A stretch of DNA of 63,493 nt from CAYJEO01 sp964369355. Its GTDB lineage: Bacteria; Bacillota_I; Bacilli_A; RF39; UBA660. The stretch is taken from contig CAYJEO010000003.1 in NCBI GenBank assembly GCA_964369355.1, positions 1 through 63,493 on the forward strand. Reading direction: 5' to 3'. A program made the translations under genes and the position numbers. The notes under the pieces are model-generated. The model saw only the letters and a program-made list of their open reading frames with translations, was not told the DNA's origin and made no database searches. Below, in pieces: positions 8,527-16,782 of the stretch (position 1 is the first letter of the stretch; each line of letters starts with the position of its first letter).

Positions 8527-9681
8527 ATGGGACTTATTAAAGCTTTTTCTGGTGCTTTAGGTGGAGCATTAGGAGATCAATGGAAAGATTTTTATCAACC
8601 ACAACAAGGAGTTAGCCCAACAGCTGCATTATATAAAGCAGTGCCATCAGGTACAAATGCAGGTAGAGGATCTAACACAAGTGGTTCTGAAAATATTATT
8701 TCAAATGGAAGTAAAATTATTGTACCAGAAGGTATGGCATTAGTGTTATTACAAGATGGAGCAGTAACAGGATGTATTACTGATGCAGGTGGATACATAT
8801 ATGATTCTAACGATGTAAATTCACAATCTGTTTTTTCAGGTGATGGAATTATTGGACCATTAGTAAAACAATCATGGGAAAGATTTAAATTTGGTGGACA
8901 ACCAGGTGCAGAACAAACAGCATTTTATGTAAATTTAAAAGGAATTCCAAATAATAAATTCGGAACTCAAAATGAAGTTTATTGGTTTGATGCATATATG
9001 AATGCACAAGTTGGAGCAATTACAAGAGGAACTTATACTTTACAAATAGTAGATCCAATTTTATTTGTTAAACAATTTGTACCAGCTACATATTTACAAC
9101 CAAATTCAGAAGTATTTGATTTTGCAGATATGAACAATCCAAGTGCTGACCAATTATTTGGAGAAGTAGTAGGAAGCTTATCGCAAGCATTTTCAATTTA
9201 TACAAATGATCCTTCAAAAGGAAATCAAATAATGAAAATCCAAAGTGATTCTGTAGGATTTGGACAAAGCTTATCACAAGCAGTAGAAGAAAACTTTAAA
9301 TGGAAAACAAATAACGGACTTGTAATTTCTTCAGTAGCAATTATGGGATTAGACTATGATGAAGCTTCTAAAGCATTATTACAAGATGTTAGAAAAGCAG
9401 ATGCTTTATCTGGTGCACGTGGTAATTCATTTATGCAACAATCTGTTGCACGTGGAATGCAAGCAGCAGGTGAAAATGGATCAGGTGCTATGGGCATGGG
9501 ATTCATGGGAATGGGTATGAATGCAGCAGGAGGTATGATGGGTTCATTACAACAACCTACAGCTCCAGCACAAGAAGATCCAACAGCTAAATTAGCTAAA
9601 TTAAAAACAATGCTAGATCAAAATTTAATTTCACAAGAAGATTACGATAAAGCAAAAGCAGAAGTATTAAGTAATTTATAG
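8527..9681 (+). CDS. YdjI-like SPFH-domain protein with C-terminal SHOCT module
   Basis: 384 residues resembling the YdjI family (often labelled virion core protein). The N-terminus is MGLIKAFSGALGGALGDQW. An SPFH/band-7-like core covers about 55-290. A Met/Gly-rich linker follows (GMGFMGMGMNAAGGMMG, about 317-335), then a SHOCT module (DPTAKLAKLKTMLDQNLIS, about 346-384). In B. subtilis YdjI is needed to place PspA at the membrane and is encoded with ydjF, ydjG and ydjH in a sigma-W operon. Here only the zinc-ribbon partner follows. No PspA homologue is in the window. Confidence 0.8.
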   Translation: MGLIKAFSGALGGALGDQWKDFYQPQQGVSPTAALYKAVPSGTNAGRGSNTSGSENIISNGSKIIVPEGMALVLLQDGAVTGCITDAGGYIYDSNDVNSQSVFSGDGIIGPLVKQSWERFKFGGQPGAEQTAFYVNLKGIPNNKFGTQNEVYWFDAYMNAQVGAITRGTYTLQIVDPILFVKQFVPATYLQPNSEVFDFADMNNPSADQLFGEVVGSLSQAFSIYTNDPSKGNQIMKIQSDSVGFGQSLSQAVEENFKWKTNNGLVISSVAIMGLDYDEASKALLQDVRKADALSGARGNSFMQQSVARGMQAAGENGSGAMGMGFMGMGMNAAGGMMGSLQQPTAPAQEDPTAKLAKLKTMLDQNLISQEDYDKAKAEVLSNL

Positions 9682-9703
9682 GAGTTTAAAAACTCCTTTT
9701 ATA
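9681..9703 (+). terminator. Weak terminator or attenuator between the SPFH and zinc-ribbon genes
   Basis: AGGAGTTT and AAACTCCT form a short perfect hairpin followed by TTT. Partial read-through into the next gene is likely because only 34 bases separate the genes. Confidence 0.6.
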
Positions 9704-9715
9704 AGGAAGTGATTT

Positions 9716-11131
9716 ATGAACGGTCAAAATAAATGTCCAAAATGTGGTTCTACAGACATTCATTTTAATCCAGAAACTGGTAAATTAAAATGTGGTTTTT
9801 GTAGATATGAATACTCGCAAGAAGTAGTAGAAGAAGAAAGTACAATACATGAATTAAAAGGAACACATTTAAGTAAAAATATTGATGATATTTTCGGGGA
9901 TGATGTAACTACTTTTAAATGTCAAAGTTGTGGTGCTGAAGTTATAATAGATACTTCTTCAGACTTATCAGGAAAATGTCACTGGTGTAGACATGTGTTA
10001 TCTATTAATGAAAAAATACCAAATGGAGCAGTACCAGATATGGTATTACCTTTTGGTATCAAAAAAGAAGATGCTAAAAAAAATATAGAAGAATTTGTTA
10101 AAAAAAGACAATTTTTTGCTCATCCTCAATTTAAAAAAGAATTTACAACTGAAAATGTATTAGGAGCATATTTTCCTTATGCAGTAGTTGATTTAAATGT
10201 TCATTCTAAATTAAAAGGTCAAGGTGAAGTAGAAACTAGAAAGTATACAGTTCAAAGGGGCGATGATACTGAAACTAGATATGATGCAGACCTTTATGAT
10301 GTACAAAGAGAATTTGATTTAACAGTAGATGATTTAACTATTGAATCTAGTAAAGATAAACTAGATAAAAATAACGATAAAAAAACTACTAATATAATTA
10401 ATTCTATTATGCCATTTGATTTAGAAAATTGTGTTAATTGGGATGCTTATTATTTAAGAGGATATTCATCAGAAAAAAGAGATATGAATGTATCTGATTT
10501 AGAAAATTTTGTTAATGTTCAAACAAAAGATATAGCAAGACATGCTGCAATTGATTCTTGTAAACAATATGACCGTGGTATTAAATGGGAACAAGAAGAT
10601 TTAGAAGTAGTAGGTTCTAGATGGAAAACTGCTTATTTACCTGTTTGGTTATATAGTTATATGGATACTAAAAAACAATTGCACTATGTTGCTGTAAATG
10701 CAAGAACCAAAGAAACTATGGGAAGTGTACCTATCAACTATACTAAATTATTTCTAATATCTTTTATAATAGAAATATTAGCATTTTTCGCAATGTTATC
10801 AGTAGATAGTGATGCAGGCGCTATTCTTTTATCGGCCGGATTTGTTTATTATTTTATTTATTATAATAAGTATAGAAATAAATCAGCAAGACATTATCAT
10901 GAAAAAGAAACAAAAACACATTTATCAAATTTACAAAAATACGATAATTTTGTTAAAGAAAAAAAGGGTCTATCTAATGGAATGATGATTGGTGCTAATA
11001 ATAAAAGCGTAAGTGGTCATAATACTGGATTTACTGAAGATATGAAAAAATTAAATTTATCTGATGTAAATAAAGTTGCAGATAAATTAAATACGGACGA
11101 TGTAAATGATATTTTAGATATGTTTAAATAA
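9716..11131 (+). CDS. YdjG-like zinc-ribbon membrane protein
   Basis: 471 residues. The N-terminal TFIIB-type zinc ribbon reads CPKCGSTDIHF..CGFC (about 7-29). A second four-Cys ribbon follows (CQSC at about 70 and CHWC at about 90). A long soluble domain comes next, then a pair of membrane segments (about 343-383) and a hydrophilic tail. The architecture matches YdjG of the B. subtilis ydjFGHI envelope-stress operon, and its neighbour is YdjI-like. It likely forms a membrane complex with that neighbour; this is inference from the known operon. Confidence 0.75.
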   Translation: MNGQNKCPKCGSTDIHFNPETGKLKCGFCRYEYSQEVVEEESTIHELKGTHLSKNIDDIFGDDVTTFKCQSCGAEVIIDTSSDLSGKCHWCRHVLSINEKIPNGAVPDMVLPFGIKKEDAKKNIEEFVKKRQFFAHPQFKKEFTTENVLGAYFPYAVVDLNVHSKLKGQGEVETRKYTVQRGDDTETRYDADLYDVQREFDLTVDDLTIESSKDKLDKNNDKKTTNIINSIMPFDLENCVNWDAYYLRGYSSEKRDMNVSDLENFVNVQTKDIARHAAIDSCKQYDRGIKWEQEDLEVVGSRWKTAYLPVWLYSYMDTKKQLHYVAVNARTKETMGSVPINYTKLFLISFIIEILAFFAMLSVDSDAGAILLSAGFVYYFIYYNKYRNKSARHYHEKETKTHLSNLQKYDNFVKEKKGLSNGMMIGANNKSVSGHNTGFTEDMKKLNLSDVNKVADKLNTDDVNDILDMFK

Positions 11132-11163
11132 ATTATTCTAAAATTAAATATATTAAATATAAT

Positions 11164-11190
11164 AAAGTAGATTAAATATCTACTTTTTTT
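11164..11190 (+). terminator. Terminator after the zinc-ribbon gene
   Basis: AAAGTAGAT and ATCTACTTT with a TAAAT loop, followed by a T run. Confidence 0.85.
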
Positions 11191-11200
11191 GAGGTGAAAT

Positions 11201-11746
11201 ATGAAAAAATTATTTATACTTACAATAATTATTTTAATTACTTTATTAATTTATGTATCTTTTATAGATAATAAAATATATTATTTAACATTAGGTGATA
11301 GTTATGAAACATTAAATAATAATTTAATAGAAAAATCAAATTATGATTTTATAAATAATGACTACAGAACAATTGATGTAATCAATGATATAAATAATAA
11401 TTTTAAAAAAGACGTAACTATACAAAATGCTATAATAAAGGCTGATATAATTACTTTATCGATCGGTAAAAATGATATAAATGCTAAGTTAATGTATACA
11501 GAATATCTAATATATGATCATATTAATCAAGTAATTGAAGATATAGATAATTTATTAAATTTATTAAATAGTAAAACAAAAGAAGAGGTTATTATAATAG
11601 GATATAAAAACTTTATAGTGGATAATATTTTATATGTTAATTATGCTAATAAAAGATTAGAAGAAATAGTAAAAAAATATAATTTTCACTTTGTTGAAAA
11701 TAAAGATGAATTAATATCCTATATTGAAAAAAATAATTTAATGTAG
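11201..11746 (+). CDS. Degenerate SGNH/GDSL-hydrolase-like secreted or anchored protein
   Basis: 181 residues with an N-terminal hydrophobic anchor or signal (about 3-22). YLTLGDSY (about 29-36) looks like SGNH block I with its Ser, and LSIGKNDI (about 87-94) like block III with Gly-Asn-Asp. The expected C-terminal block V (Asp-x-x-His) is not visible; the protein ends shortly after a VENKDELIS segment. It is either a shortened member of the family or one that has lost activity. The ribosome site GAGGTGAAAT lies directly after the preceding terminator. Confidence 0.55.
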   Translation: MKKLFILTIIILITLLIYVSFIDNKIYYLTLGDSYETLNNNLIEKSNYDFINNDYRTIDVINDINNNFKKDVTIQNAIIKADIITLSIGKNDINAKLMYTEYLIYDHINQVIEDIDNLLNLLNSKTKEEVIIIGYKNFIVDNILYVNYANKRLEEIVKKYNFHFVENKDELISYIEKNNLM

Positions 11747-11759
11747 TATAATTAATAAG

Positions 11760-12416
11760 GTGATTAGAATGGAAATACAAGAAATATTAAAAAAAGCCTA
11801 CATGTGGATGTTTGTAGGGTTAATGGTAACATTTGGAATAGCTTACTATGTGGCAGGCAATGAAAATATGTTATATAACATTTATGATGGAGGATTAATG
11901 TTTCCTATCATAATAGCAGAAATAGTTTTAGTTATATTCTTAGTAGCTAAAATAAGAACTATGAAAGAGCAAACAGCAAAAATGGCATTCTTAGCATATT
12001 CTGCATTAACAGGATTAACATTTTCTGTTATATTTGTAGCTTATGAAATGGAATCAATTATCAATGTATTTGGAATAACAGCAATATTATTCTTTATACT
12101 AGCAACAGTAGCTCCTAAATTAAACATGGATTTAAGAAAAATGGGTACATTTTTATTTGTTACATTATTAGGAATTATTATTGCATCAGTTGTTAATATA
12201 TTTATAGGAAGTACAACATTTGATTTAGTTTTAACAGTATTAGGTGTTGTAATATTTATGATATATATAGCATTTGATGTTAAAAAAATTATTGCATTAG
12301 CAGCTGAAGGTTCAATACCTGCTGAAAATTTAGCAATATATGGAGCATTAGAATTATACTTAGACTTCGTTAACTTATTTATTAGATTACTTCAATTATT
12401 TGGAAGTAGAGATTAA
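11760..12416 (+). CDS. Bax inhibitor-1 / YccA family membrane protein
   Basis: 218 residues with seven predicted membrane segments and the family ending VNLFIRLLQLFG. The central AYSALTGLTFSVIF and late IALAAEG..ENLAIYGALELYLDFVN segments match bacterial BI-1/YetJ proteins. Members such as B. subtilis YetJ are pH-sensitive calcium leak channels; a similar role here is inferred. The start is 14 bases after the preceding stop, with a GGTGATTAGAATG start region that may hold its own promoter (TAGTATAAT). Confidence 0.88.
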   Translation: MIRMEIQEILKKAYMWMFVGLMVTFGIAYYVAGNENMLYNIYDGGLMFPIIIAEIVLVIFLVAKIRTMKEQTAKMAFLAYSALTGLTFSVIFVAYEMESIINVFGITAILFFILATVAPKLNMDLRKMGTFLFVTLLGIIIASVVNIFIGSTTFDLVLTVLGVVIFMIYIAFDVKKIIALAAEGSIPAENLAIYGALELYLDFVNLFIRLLQLFGSRD

Positions 12417-12502
12417 TACTTGCAATAAGTAAAGTTATTTGTTATAATTATTAAGCAATTAATTTCTATGACAAATTAATGTCATGGCGGAAGGAGATAA
12501 TT

Positions 12503-12718
12503 ATGAAAAAAGGAATTCATCCAACTTACATTACAACTAAAGTTTCATGCGCTTGCGGAAACAAATTCGAAGTTTTATCTAATAAAGAAGAATTACACTT
12601 AGAAGTTTGTGACCAATGTCATCCAGCATTCAATGAAAACTATACTGGAGTAACTAAAGTAACAGGAAATGTAGAGAAATTCAACCGTAAATATGGTTTA
12701 AACAAAGAAGAAAAATAA
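12503..12718 (+). CDS. rpmE: 50S ribosomal protein L31, zinc-binding form
   Basis: 71 residues from MKKGIHP. The zinc-binding Cys pairs are CAC (SCACGN) and CDQCHP, so this is the C+ form. The start is placed at the ATG after AAGGAGATAATT; an upstream in-frame ATG at 12479 overlaps the ribosome-site region and is not used by the family. An extended -10 (TGTTATAAT) lies near 12439-12447. The end of the gene forms part of its own terminator. Confidence 0.96.
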   Translation: MKKGIHPTYITTKVSCACGNKFEVLSNKEELHLEVCDQCHPAFNENYTGVTKVTGNVEKFNRKYGLNKEEK

Positions 12719-12732
12719 TTCTTCTTTTTTTC
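12704..12732 (+). terminator. Terminator of rpmE
   Basis: AAAGAAGAA (12704-12712) pairs with TTCTTCTTT (12719 on), followed by T. The 5' arm is the last codons of rpmE. Confidence 0.75.
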
Positions 12733-12766
12733 TTGTTCTTTTGCTATAATAAGTATAGGTGATAAT

Positions 12767-13189
12767 ATGAATATAGTAATAGCAAGTGATCATGCTGGAT
12801 ATAAAGCAAAACAAAAAATTATAAAAAAATTAAAAGATATGAATATGACAGATTTAGGAACTACTTCAATAGAATCAGTAGACTATCCTGATTATGCATT
12901 AAAAGTAGGAAATACAATAATAAAAAAAGAAGCAGATTTAGGGATTTTAATATGTGGGACAGGAATAGGTATGTCAATTGCTGCTAATAAAATAAAGGGT
13001 ATTAGATGTGCAAAAGTAGATAATGTAAAAGAAGCGTACTTGGCTAGAGTTCATAACGACGCTAACGTTATTGCAATATCTTCAAAAAATAAAAACATCA
13101 TTAAAATAGTAAAAAAATTTATTAATACAAATGAAAAAATAGAAGAAAGACATTTAAGAAGAATTAAAAAGGTAGAAGAAATTGGTTAA
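12767..13189 (+). CDS. rpiB: Ribose-5-phosphate isomerase B
   Basis: RpiB interconverts ribose-5-phosphate and ribulose-5-phosphate in the pentose phosphate pathway. The 140 residues include IASDHAGYKAK, the active-site VDYPDYA, the CGTGIGMSIAANK segment with the catalytic Cys, and ARVHNDANVIAI. The LacA/RpiB family also contains galactose-6-phosphate isomerase subunits; the absence of a LacB partner favours RpiB. The stop overlaps the TTG start of the next gene. Confidence 0.93.
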   Translation: MNIVIASDHAGYKAKQKIIKKLKDMNMTDLGTTSIESVDYPDYALKVGNTIIKKEADLGILICGTGIGMSIAANKIKGIRCAKVDNVKEAYLARVHNDANVIAISSKNKNIIKIVKKFINTNEKIEERHLRRIKKVEEIG

Positions 13190-13376
13190 AGGATTTTTAT
13201 ATGCAATAACTACTGTTTTAGCAGTATGGGCATTATCATCAATTAATTTTAATAATGTATTTAAAAAAAATAGTTACTATCAATCAAGATTACTATATTT
13301 ATTTTTAAGTATGAGTATAGCTTATTTAGTAACAAATTTCTTATATGATTTTTTCTTAACAAGTAGTTTTATATAA
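13182..13376 (+). CDS. DUF1146 family small membrane protein (YwzB-like)
   Basis: 64 residues with two membrane segments (about 3-20 and 38-58) and the ALSSINFNNVFKK..YYQSRLLYLFLSMSIAYLV pattern of the DUF1146/YwzB family. Function is unknown. The TTG start at 13182 overlaps the end of rpiB by 8 bases. In Bacillus, ywzB-type genes lie close to the spoIID region, and here spoIID follows 58 bases later. Confidence 0.8.
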   Translation: MVKGFLYAITTVLAVWALSSINFNNVFKKNSYYQSRLLYLFLSMSIAYLVTNFLYDFFLTSSFI

Positions 13377-13434
13377 ACTTCTTTTTTTTGACAAAATAAT
13401 TAAATAATAACAATATAATAGAACTAGGTGATTT

Positions 13435-14349
13435 ATGAAAAACATAATTTTAACAATATTTTTAATAATATTAATTCCATTTTTAATAGTAAATATATAT
13501 AGTATAGAAAACTCTAATAATTTTAAAATAATATCAAATACTATAGTTAGAGTAAAAAGAGAAAGTTCAAATACAATAGATGAAGTTTTATTTGAAGATT
13601 ATATTATAGGTGTTGTAGCAGGAGAAATGCCTGCTTCATTTGAAATAGAAGCATTAAAAGCACAAACAATTGCAGCTAGAACTTATGTATTAAAAAAAAT
13701 AGAACAAAATAATAATGAAGAATATGATATAGTTGACACAGTATTAAATCAAGTATATTTAGATATTGATGATATGAAAGAAAAATGGGGAGAAGACTTT
13801 GAAATTTATTATAATAAAATAAAAGAAGTTGTATATGAAACACAAGGTTTGTATTTAGAATATGATGGACAAATTATAGATGCACTGTATTTTTCTACTT
13901 CATCAGGATATACTGAAAATTCAGAAGAAATATTCGTATCAGCATTACCTTATTTAAGAAGTGTAGAATCATCTTGGGATACAATATCTCCTGTTTTTAG
14001 TGAAGAAAAAAGTATGTCAGTAAATGACTTTTGCTTAAAATTAAATTTAAAATACACAGATAATTTAATAATAGAAGTAATAGATCAAACATCAACAGGA
14101 AGAGTGAATCAAATAAATATAAATAATGTTACTTTTAGTAAAGAAGAGATAATAAACACATTTAGTCTAAGGTCTTCATACTTTGAAATAACACAAGTTG
14201 GAAGTAATATAATAATTAATACTAAAGGATATGGACACGGAGTAGGCATGAGTCAATACGGAGCACAAGGCATGGCACAAGATGGCTATACTTACGATGA
14301 AATTTTAAAACACTACTATACAGGAGTAGAAATTAAAAAAATATATTAA
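13435..14349 (+). CDS. spoIID: Stage II sporulation protein D
   Basis: SpoIID is a mother-cell membrane-anchored lytic transglycosylase that degrades septal peptidoglycan and drives engulfment with SpoIIM and SpoIIP. The N-terminal anchor covers about 4-20. The catalytic region reads IIGVVAGEMPASFE (E64 is the likely catalytic Glu) followed by LKAQTIAARTY. The C-terminal GHGVGMSQYGAQGMAQDG motif is intact. The length of 304 residues is somewhat short but complete. It opens the spoIID-spoIIQ-spoIIID-mbl block, whose order matches B. subtilis. The GGTGATTT ribosome site supports the chosen ATG. Confidence 0.95.
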   Translation: MKNIILTIFLIILIPFLIVNIYSIENSNNFKIISNTIVRVKRESSNTIDEVLFEDYIIGVVAGEMPASFEIEALKAQTIAARTYVLKKIEQNNNEEYDIVDTVLNQVYLDIDDMKEKWGEDFEIYYNKIKEVVYETQGLYLEYDGQIIDALYFSTSSGYTENSEEIFVSALPYLRSVESSWDTISPVFSEEKSMSVNDFCLKLNLKYTDNLIIEVIDQTSTGRVNQININNVTFSKEEIINTFSLRSSYFEITQVGSNIIINTKGYGHGVGMSQYGAQGMAQDGYTYDEILKHYYTGVEIKKIY

Positions 14350-14400
14350 AAAAAGAATAATAAAAAAAAATCTGTTCACACTTAAAATAGAGGTGAAAAG

Positions 14401-15033
14401 ATGAAAAGAAGATTAAGAAAAGAAGTAAAATTAGGTTTATGTGCCTTTGCATTTTTACTATGTTCAACAACAATTTTAACATTATCTCAATCATTAAATT
14501 ATGAAACACAAGAAGATGATAATACTTATGTAACATCAACTATATTTGATGAGGTAATTCCAGTTGTAAGTGAAGAAGTAATAGTATTAAAACCATATGT
14601 AGATGCAGGAATAAGTATTTTAGTTAATTACTATGATCATCAAGCAGAAGCAGAAACACAAGCAAATTCTTTGATTAAATATGAAGATACTTTCATGCAA
14701 AATAGTGGAGTAACTTATGGTGGGAAAGAATTTTTCGATGTTGTTACTATATTAGATGGTGTTGTTACTAAAGTGGAACAAAATGATTTATTAGGAAACA
14801 TAGTAGAAATAACACATGATAATAATATAATAAGCATTTATCAAAGTTTAGGTGAAGTAAATGTTAAACAAGATGATGTAATAAAACAAGGTGATATTAT
14901 AGGAAAATCAGGTACTTCAAACATTAATGCTAGTTTAGGTCATAATATAACTTTTGAACTAATAATTGATGGTAATTTAGTAAATCCTGAAAATTATTAT
15001 AATAAAACTTTATCAGAATTAAAGGAGCAGTAA
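14401..15033 (+). CDS. spoIIQ: SpoIIQ-like M23-fold protein without zinc ligands
   Basis: 210 residues with one N-terminal membrane segment (about 12-30) and a C-terminal LytM/M23-like domain (about 105-200). SpoIIQ is made in the forespore and pairs with SpoIIIAH across the intermembrane space during engulfment. The family segment IYQSLGEVNVKQDDVIKQGD is recognisable. The zinc ligands are gone: the usual HxxxD position reads EFFDV, and the usual HLHFEL reads NITFEL. A structural, non-enzymatic role is therefore expected, as in B. subtilis where the site is also incomplete. Position between spoIID and spoIIID supports the name. Confidence 0.85.
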   Translation: MKRRLRKEVKLGLCAFAFLLCSTTILTLSQSLNYETQEDDNTYVTSTIFDEVIPVVSEEVIVLKPYVDAGISILVNYYDHQAEAETQANSLIKYEDTFMQNSGVTYGGKEFFDVVTILDGVVTKVEQNDLLGNIVEITHDNNIISIYQSLGEVNVKQDDVIKQGDIIGKSGTSNINASLGHNITFELIIDGNLVNPENYYNKTLSELKEQ

Positions 15034-15044
15034 GCTTCTTTTTG
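15022..15044 (+). terminator. Weak terminator after spoIIQ
   Basis: AAGGAGC (15022-15028) pairs with GCTTCTT (15034-15040, one G-U pair), followed by T. It separates forespore-type spoIIQ from mother-cell spoIIID. Confidence 0.5.
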
Positions 15045-15089
15045 GTATAAATTAATAAGTCAAATATATACTTTACTAAGAGGTGTTTG

Positions 15090-15344
15090 ATGAATAAATT
15101 TATATACGATAGAGTATTAGAAGAAACAAATTATATATTAAAAACAAAAGAAACAATAAGACAAATTGCTAAAGTATTTTTAGTATCTAAAAGTACTGTG
15201 CATAAAGATTTACAAGAAAGATTATTAGAAATAGATACATGTAAGTATAATCTAGTAAAAGAAATTTTAAATGAACATACCTTAACTAGACATATAAAAG
15301 GTGGAGAATCAACTAGATTAAAATATAAAAAGAATAGGAGTTAA
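15090..15344 (+). CDS. spoIIID: Sporulation transcriptional regulator SpoIIID
   Basis: A small helix-turn-helix protein that tunes sigma-E-dependent genes in the mother cell. The 84 residues include the HTH RQIAKVFLVSKSTVHKDLQER and the basic C-terminal tail that gives extra DNA contacts. The ATG at 15090 is preferred over the TTG at 15087 because AAGAGGTG is better spaced from it. The stop is immediately followed by mbl (one base between), as in B. subtilis spoIIID-mbl. Confidence 0.95.
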   Translation: MNKFIYDRVLEETNYILKTKETIRQIAKVFLVSKSTVHKDLQERLLEIDTCKYNLVKEILNEHTLTRHIKGGESTRLKYKKNRS

Positions 15345-15345
15345 T

Positions 15346-16335
15346 ATGTTTTCAAAAGATATAGGGATAGATTTAGGTACTGCCAATGTCTTAATTTACA
15401 TTAAAGGACAAGGTGTAGTAGTAAATGAACCATCAGTAGTAGCAATAGATGTAAATACAAAAAAACCACTAGCAGTTGGAGCAGAAGCAAGAGAAATGTT
15501 AGGAAGAACACCAGGCAAAATAAAAACAATAAGACCTATGAGAGACGGTGTGATTGCTGATTTTGAAACAACTGAAATAATGTTAAGTTACTTACTTAAA
15601 AAAGTTAATTGTACAGGTTTTTTAAAGAAACCTAGAATTTTGATTTGCTGTCCTTCTAATATAACTAATGTTGAAAAAAACGCAATAAAAGAGGCAGCAG
15701 AAAAATTAGGAGCAAAAAAAGTATTTGTCGAAGAAGAACCTAAAATTGCCGCTATTGGAGCTGGATTAGATATTTCAGCTGCAAGTGGTTCGATGGTAAT
15801 AGATATAGGCGGTGGAACTACAGATATTGCAGTTTTATCTTTAGGTGATATAGTAACATCAGCATCTATTAAAGTGGCTGGAGATACTTTTGATGAAGAT
15901 ATAATGAAGTATATAAAGGACAAGCATAGACTATTGATCGGCGAAAAAACAGCAGAGGAAATTAAAATAAACATAGGAACACTTAATGCAGAAAAGAAAA
16001 AAGATAAAATGCAAGTAAGAGGTAGAGACTTAACAACAGGGCTTCCTATTTCCAAAACAATTACTTCAAAAGAAATAGAATTATCTTTAAAAAATAGTGT
16101 TGATATAATTGTAAAAGCCGCAAAAAATGTTTTAGAACTAACACCACCAGAATTAGCAAGTGACATAATAAAATCAGGAATAGTGTTAACAGGTGGTGGT
16201 GCATTATTAGATGGAATAGACCACCTTTTAAAAGAAGAACTACAAGTTGATGTATATGTTGCACAATCTCCTTTAACTTGTATAGCAGAAGGTACAGGAA
16301 TAATGCTTGAAAATTTAAAATTTGTAGAAGAATAA
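15346..16335 (+). CDS. mbl: MreB-family cell-shape protein Mbl
   Basis: A bacterial actin that forms membrane filaments guiding sidewall peptidoglycan synthesis. The 329 residues contain phosphate-1 IGIDLGTANVLIY, phosphate-2 MVIDIGGGTTDIAVLSLG and the adenosine motif IVLTGGGALLDGI. Mbl is chosen over MreB or MreBH because the gene directly follows spoIIID, as in B. subtilis, and no mreC follows. A terminator closes the block. Confidence 0.9.
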   Translation: MFSKDIGIDLGTANVLIYIKGQGVVVNEPSVVAIDVNTKKPLAVGAEAREMLGRTPGKIKTIRPMRDGVIADFETTEIMLSYLLKKVNCTGFLKKPRILICCPSNITNVEKNAIKEAAEKLGAKKVFVEEEPKIAAIGAGLDISAASGSMVIDIGGGTTDIAVLSLGDIVTSASIKVAGDTFDEDIMKYIKDKHRLLIGEKTAEEIKINIGTLNAEKKKDKMQVRGRDLTTGLPISKTITSKEIELSLKNSVDIIVKAAKNVLELTPPELASDIIKSGIVLTGGGALLDGIDHLLKEELQVDVYVAQSPLTCIAEGTGIMLENLKFVEE

Positions 16336-16355
16336 AGGTTAAATACCTTTTTTTA
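16334..16355 (+). terminator. Terminator of the spoIIID-mbl unit
   Basis: AAAGGT (16334-16339) pairs with ACCTTT (16345-16350), followed by a T run. It overlaps the mbl stop. Confidence 0.8.
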
Positions 16356-16421
16356 TTTGATTAAAACCTTTTAAAAGAATACAAAATATAGTATAATTAA
16401 AAAAGAATAGTGGAGGGTATT

Positions 16422-16772
16422 ATGAAAAACAAAGGATTTACTTTAATAGAGTTATTAGGAGTAATAAGTGTTTTAGCAATTATTTTAGTCTTAGCCATAA
16501 CAGCGCTAACAACAACTTTAGAAAAAACAGAAGAAAATGAGTTAGAGCAATTTAATAATACTATTAAAAATGCTGCAGAACTTTATGTAACATCTAATAG
16601 ATTAACTATTACACAAGATTATATGATAACTGTTCAAATTTTAATTCAAGAAGGTTTTATTGATGATGATTTAATAGACCCAACAACAGAAGTAGAAATT
16701 AAAAACTCAGATCAAGTAAAAGTAAATAAAAATTCAGATGGAATATTTGTTTACGAATATATAAGAAATTAA
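16422..16772 (+). CDS. Small type IV prepilin-like protein
   Basis: 116 residues with the prepilin signature KGFTLIELLGVISVLAI. The leader MKNKG would be cut by a prepilin peptidase before F6. One hydrophobic helix is followed by a short soluble domain of no recognised family. The ATG at 16422 is chosen over a GTG at 16410 because TGGAGG precedes it. An extended -10 (TAGTATAAT) lies about 30 bases upstream. No other pilus-assembly gene (ATPase, platform, peptidase) is nearby. pgk follows 10 bases later and may be co-transcribed. Confidence 0.8.
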   Translation: MKNKGFTLIELLGVISVLAIILVLAITALTTTLEKTEENELEQFNNTIKNAAELYVTSNRLTITQDYMITVQILIQEGFIDDDLIDPTTEVEIKNSDQVKVNKNSDGIFVYEYIRN

Positions 16773-16782
16773 TGGAGGACTT

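Noticed and set aside
12425..12502. A ribosomal-protein leader structure before rpmE
   Set aside because: Only short AT-rich inverted repeats around ATTAAT are visible; nothing resembles a known L31 leader.
15726..15734. TTTGTCGAA match to a Spo0A box inside mbl
   Set aside because: It is within a conserved coding segment far from any promoter, so a chance match is more likely.
15588..16166. 192-codon minus-strand open frame opposite mbl
   Set aside because: Open by codon bias of the highly conserved mbl gene; no start signals.
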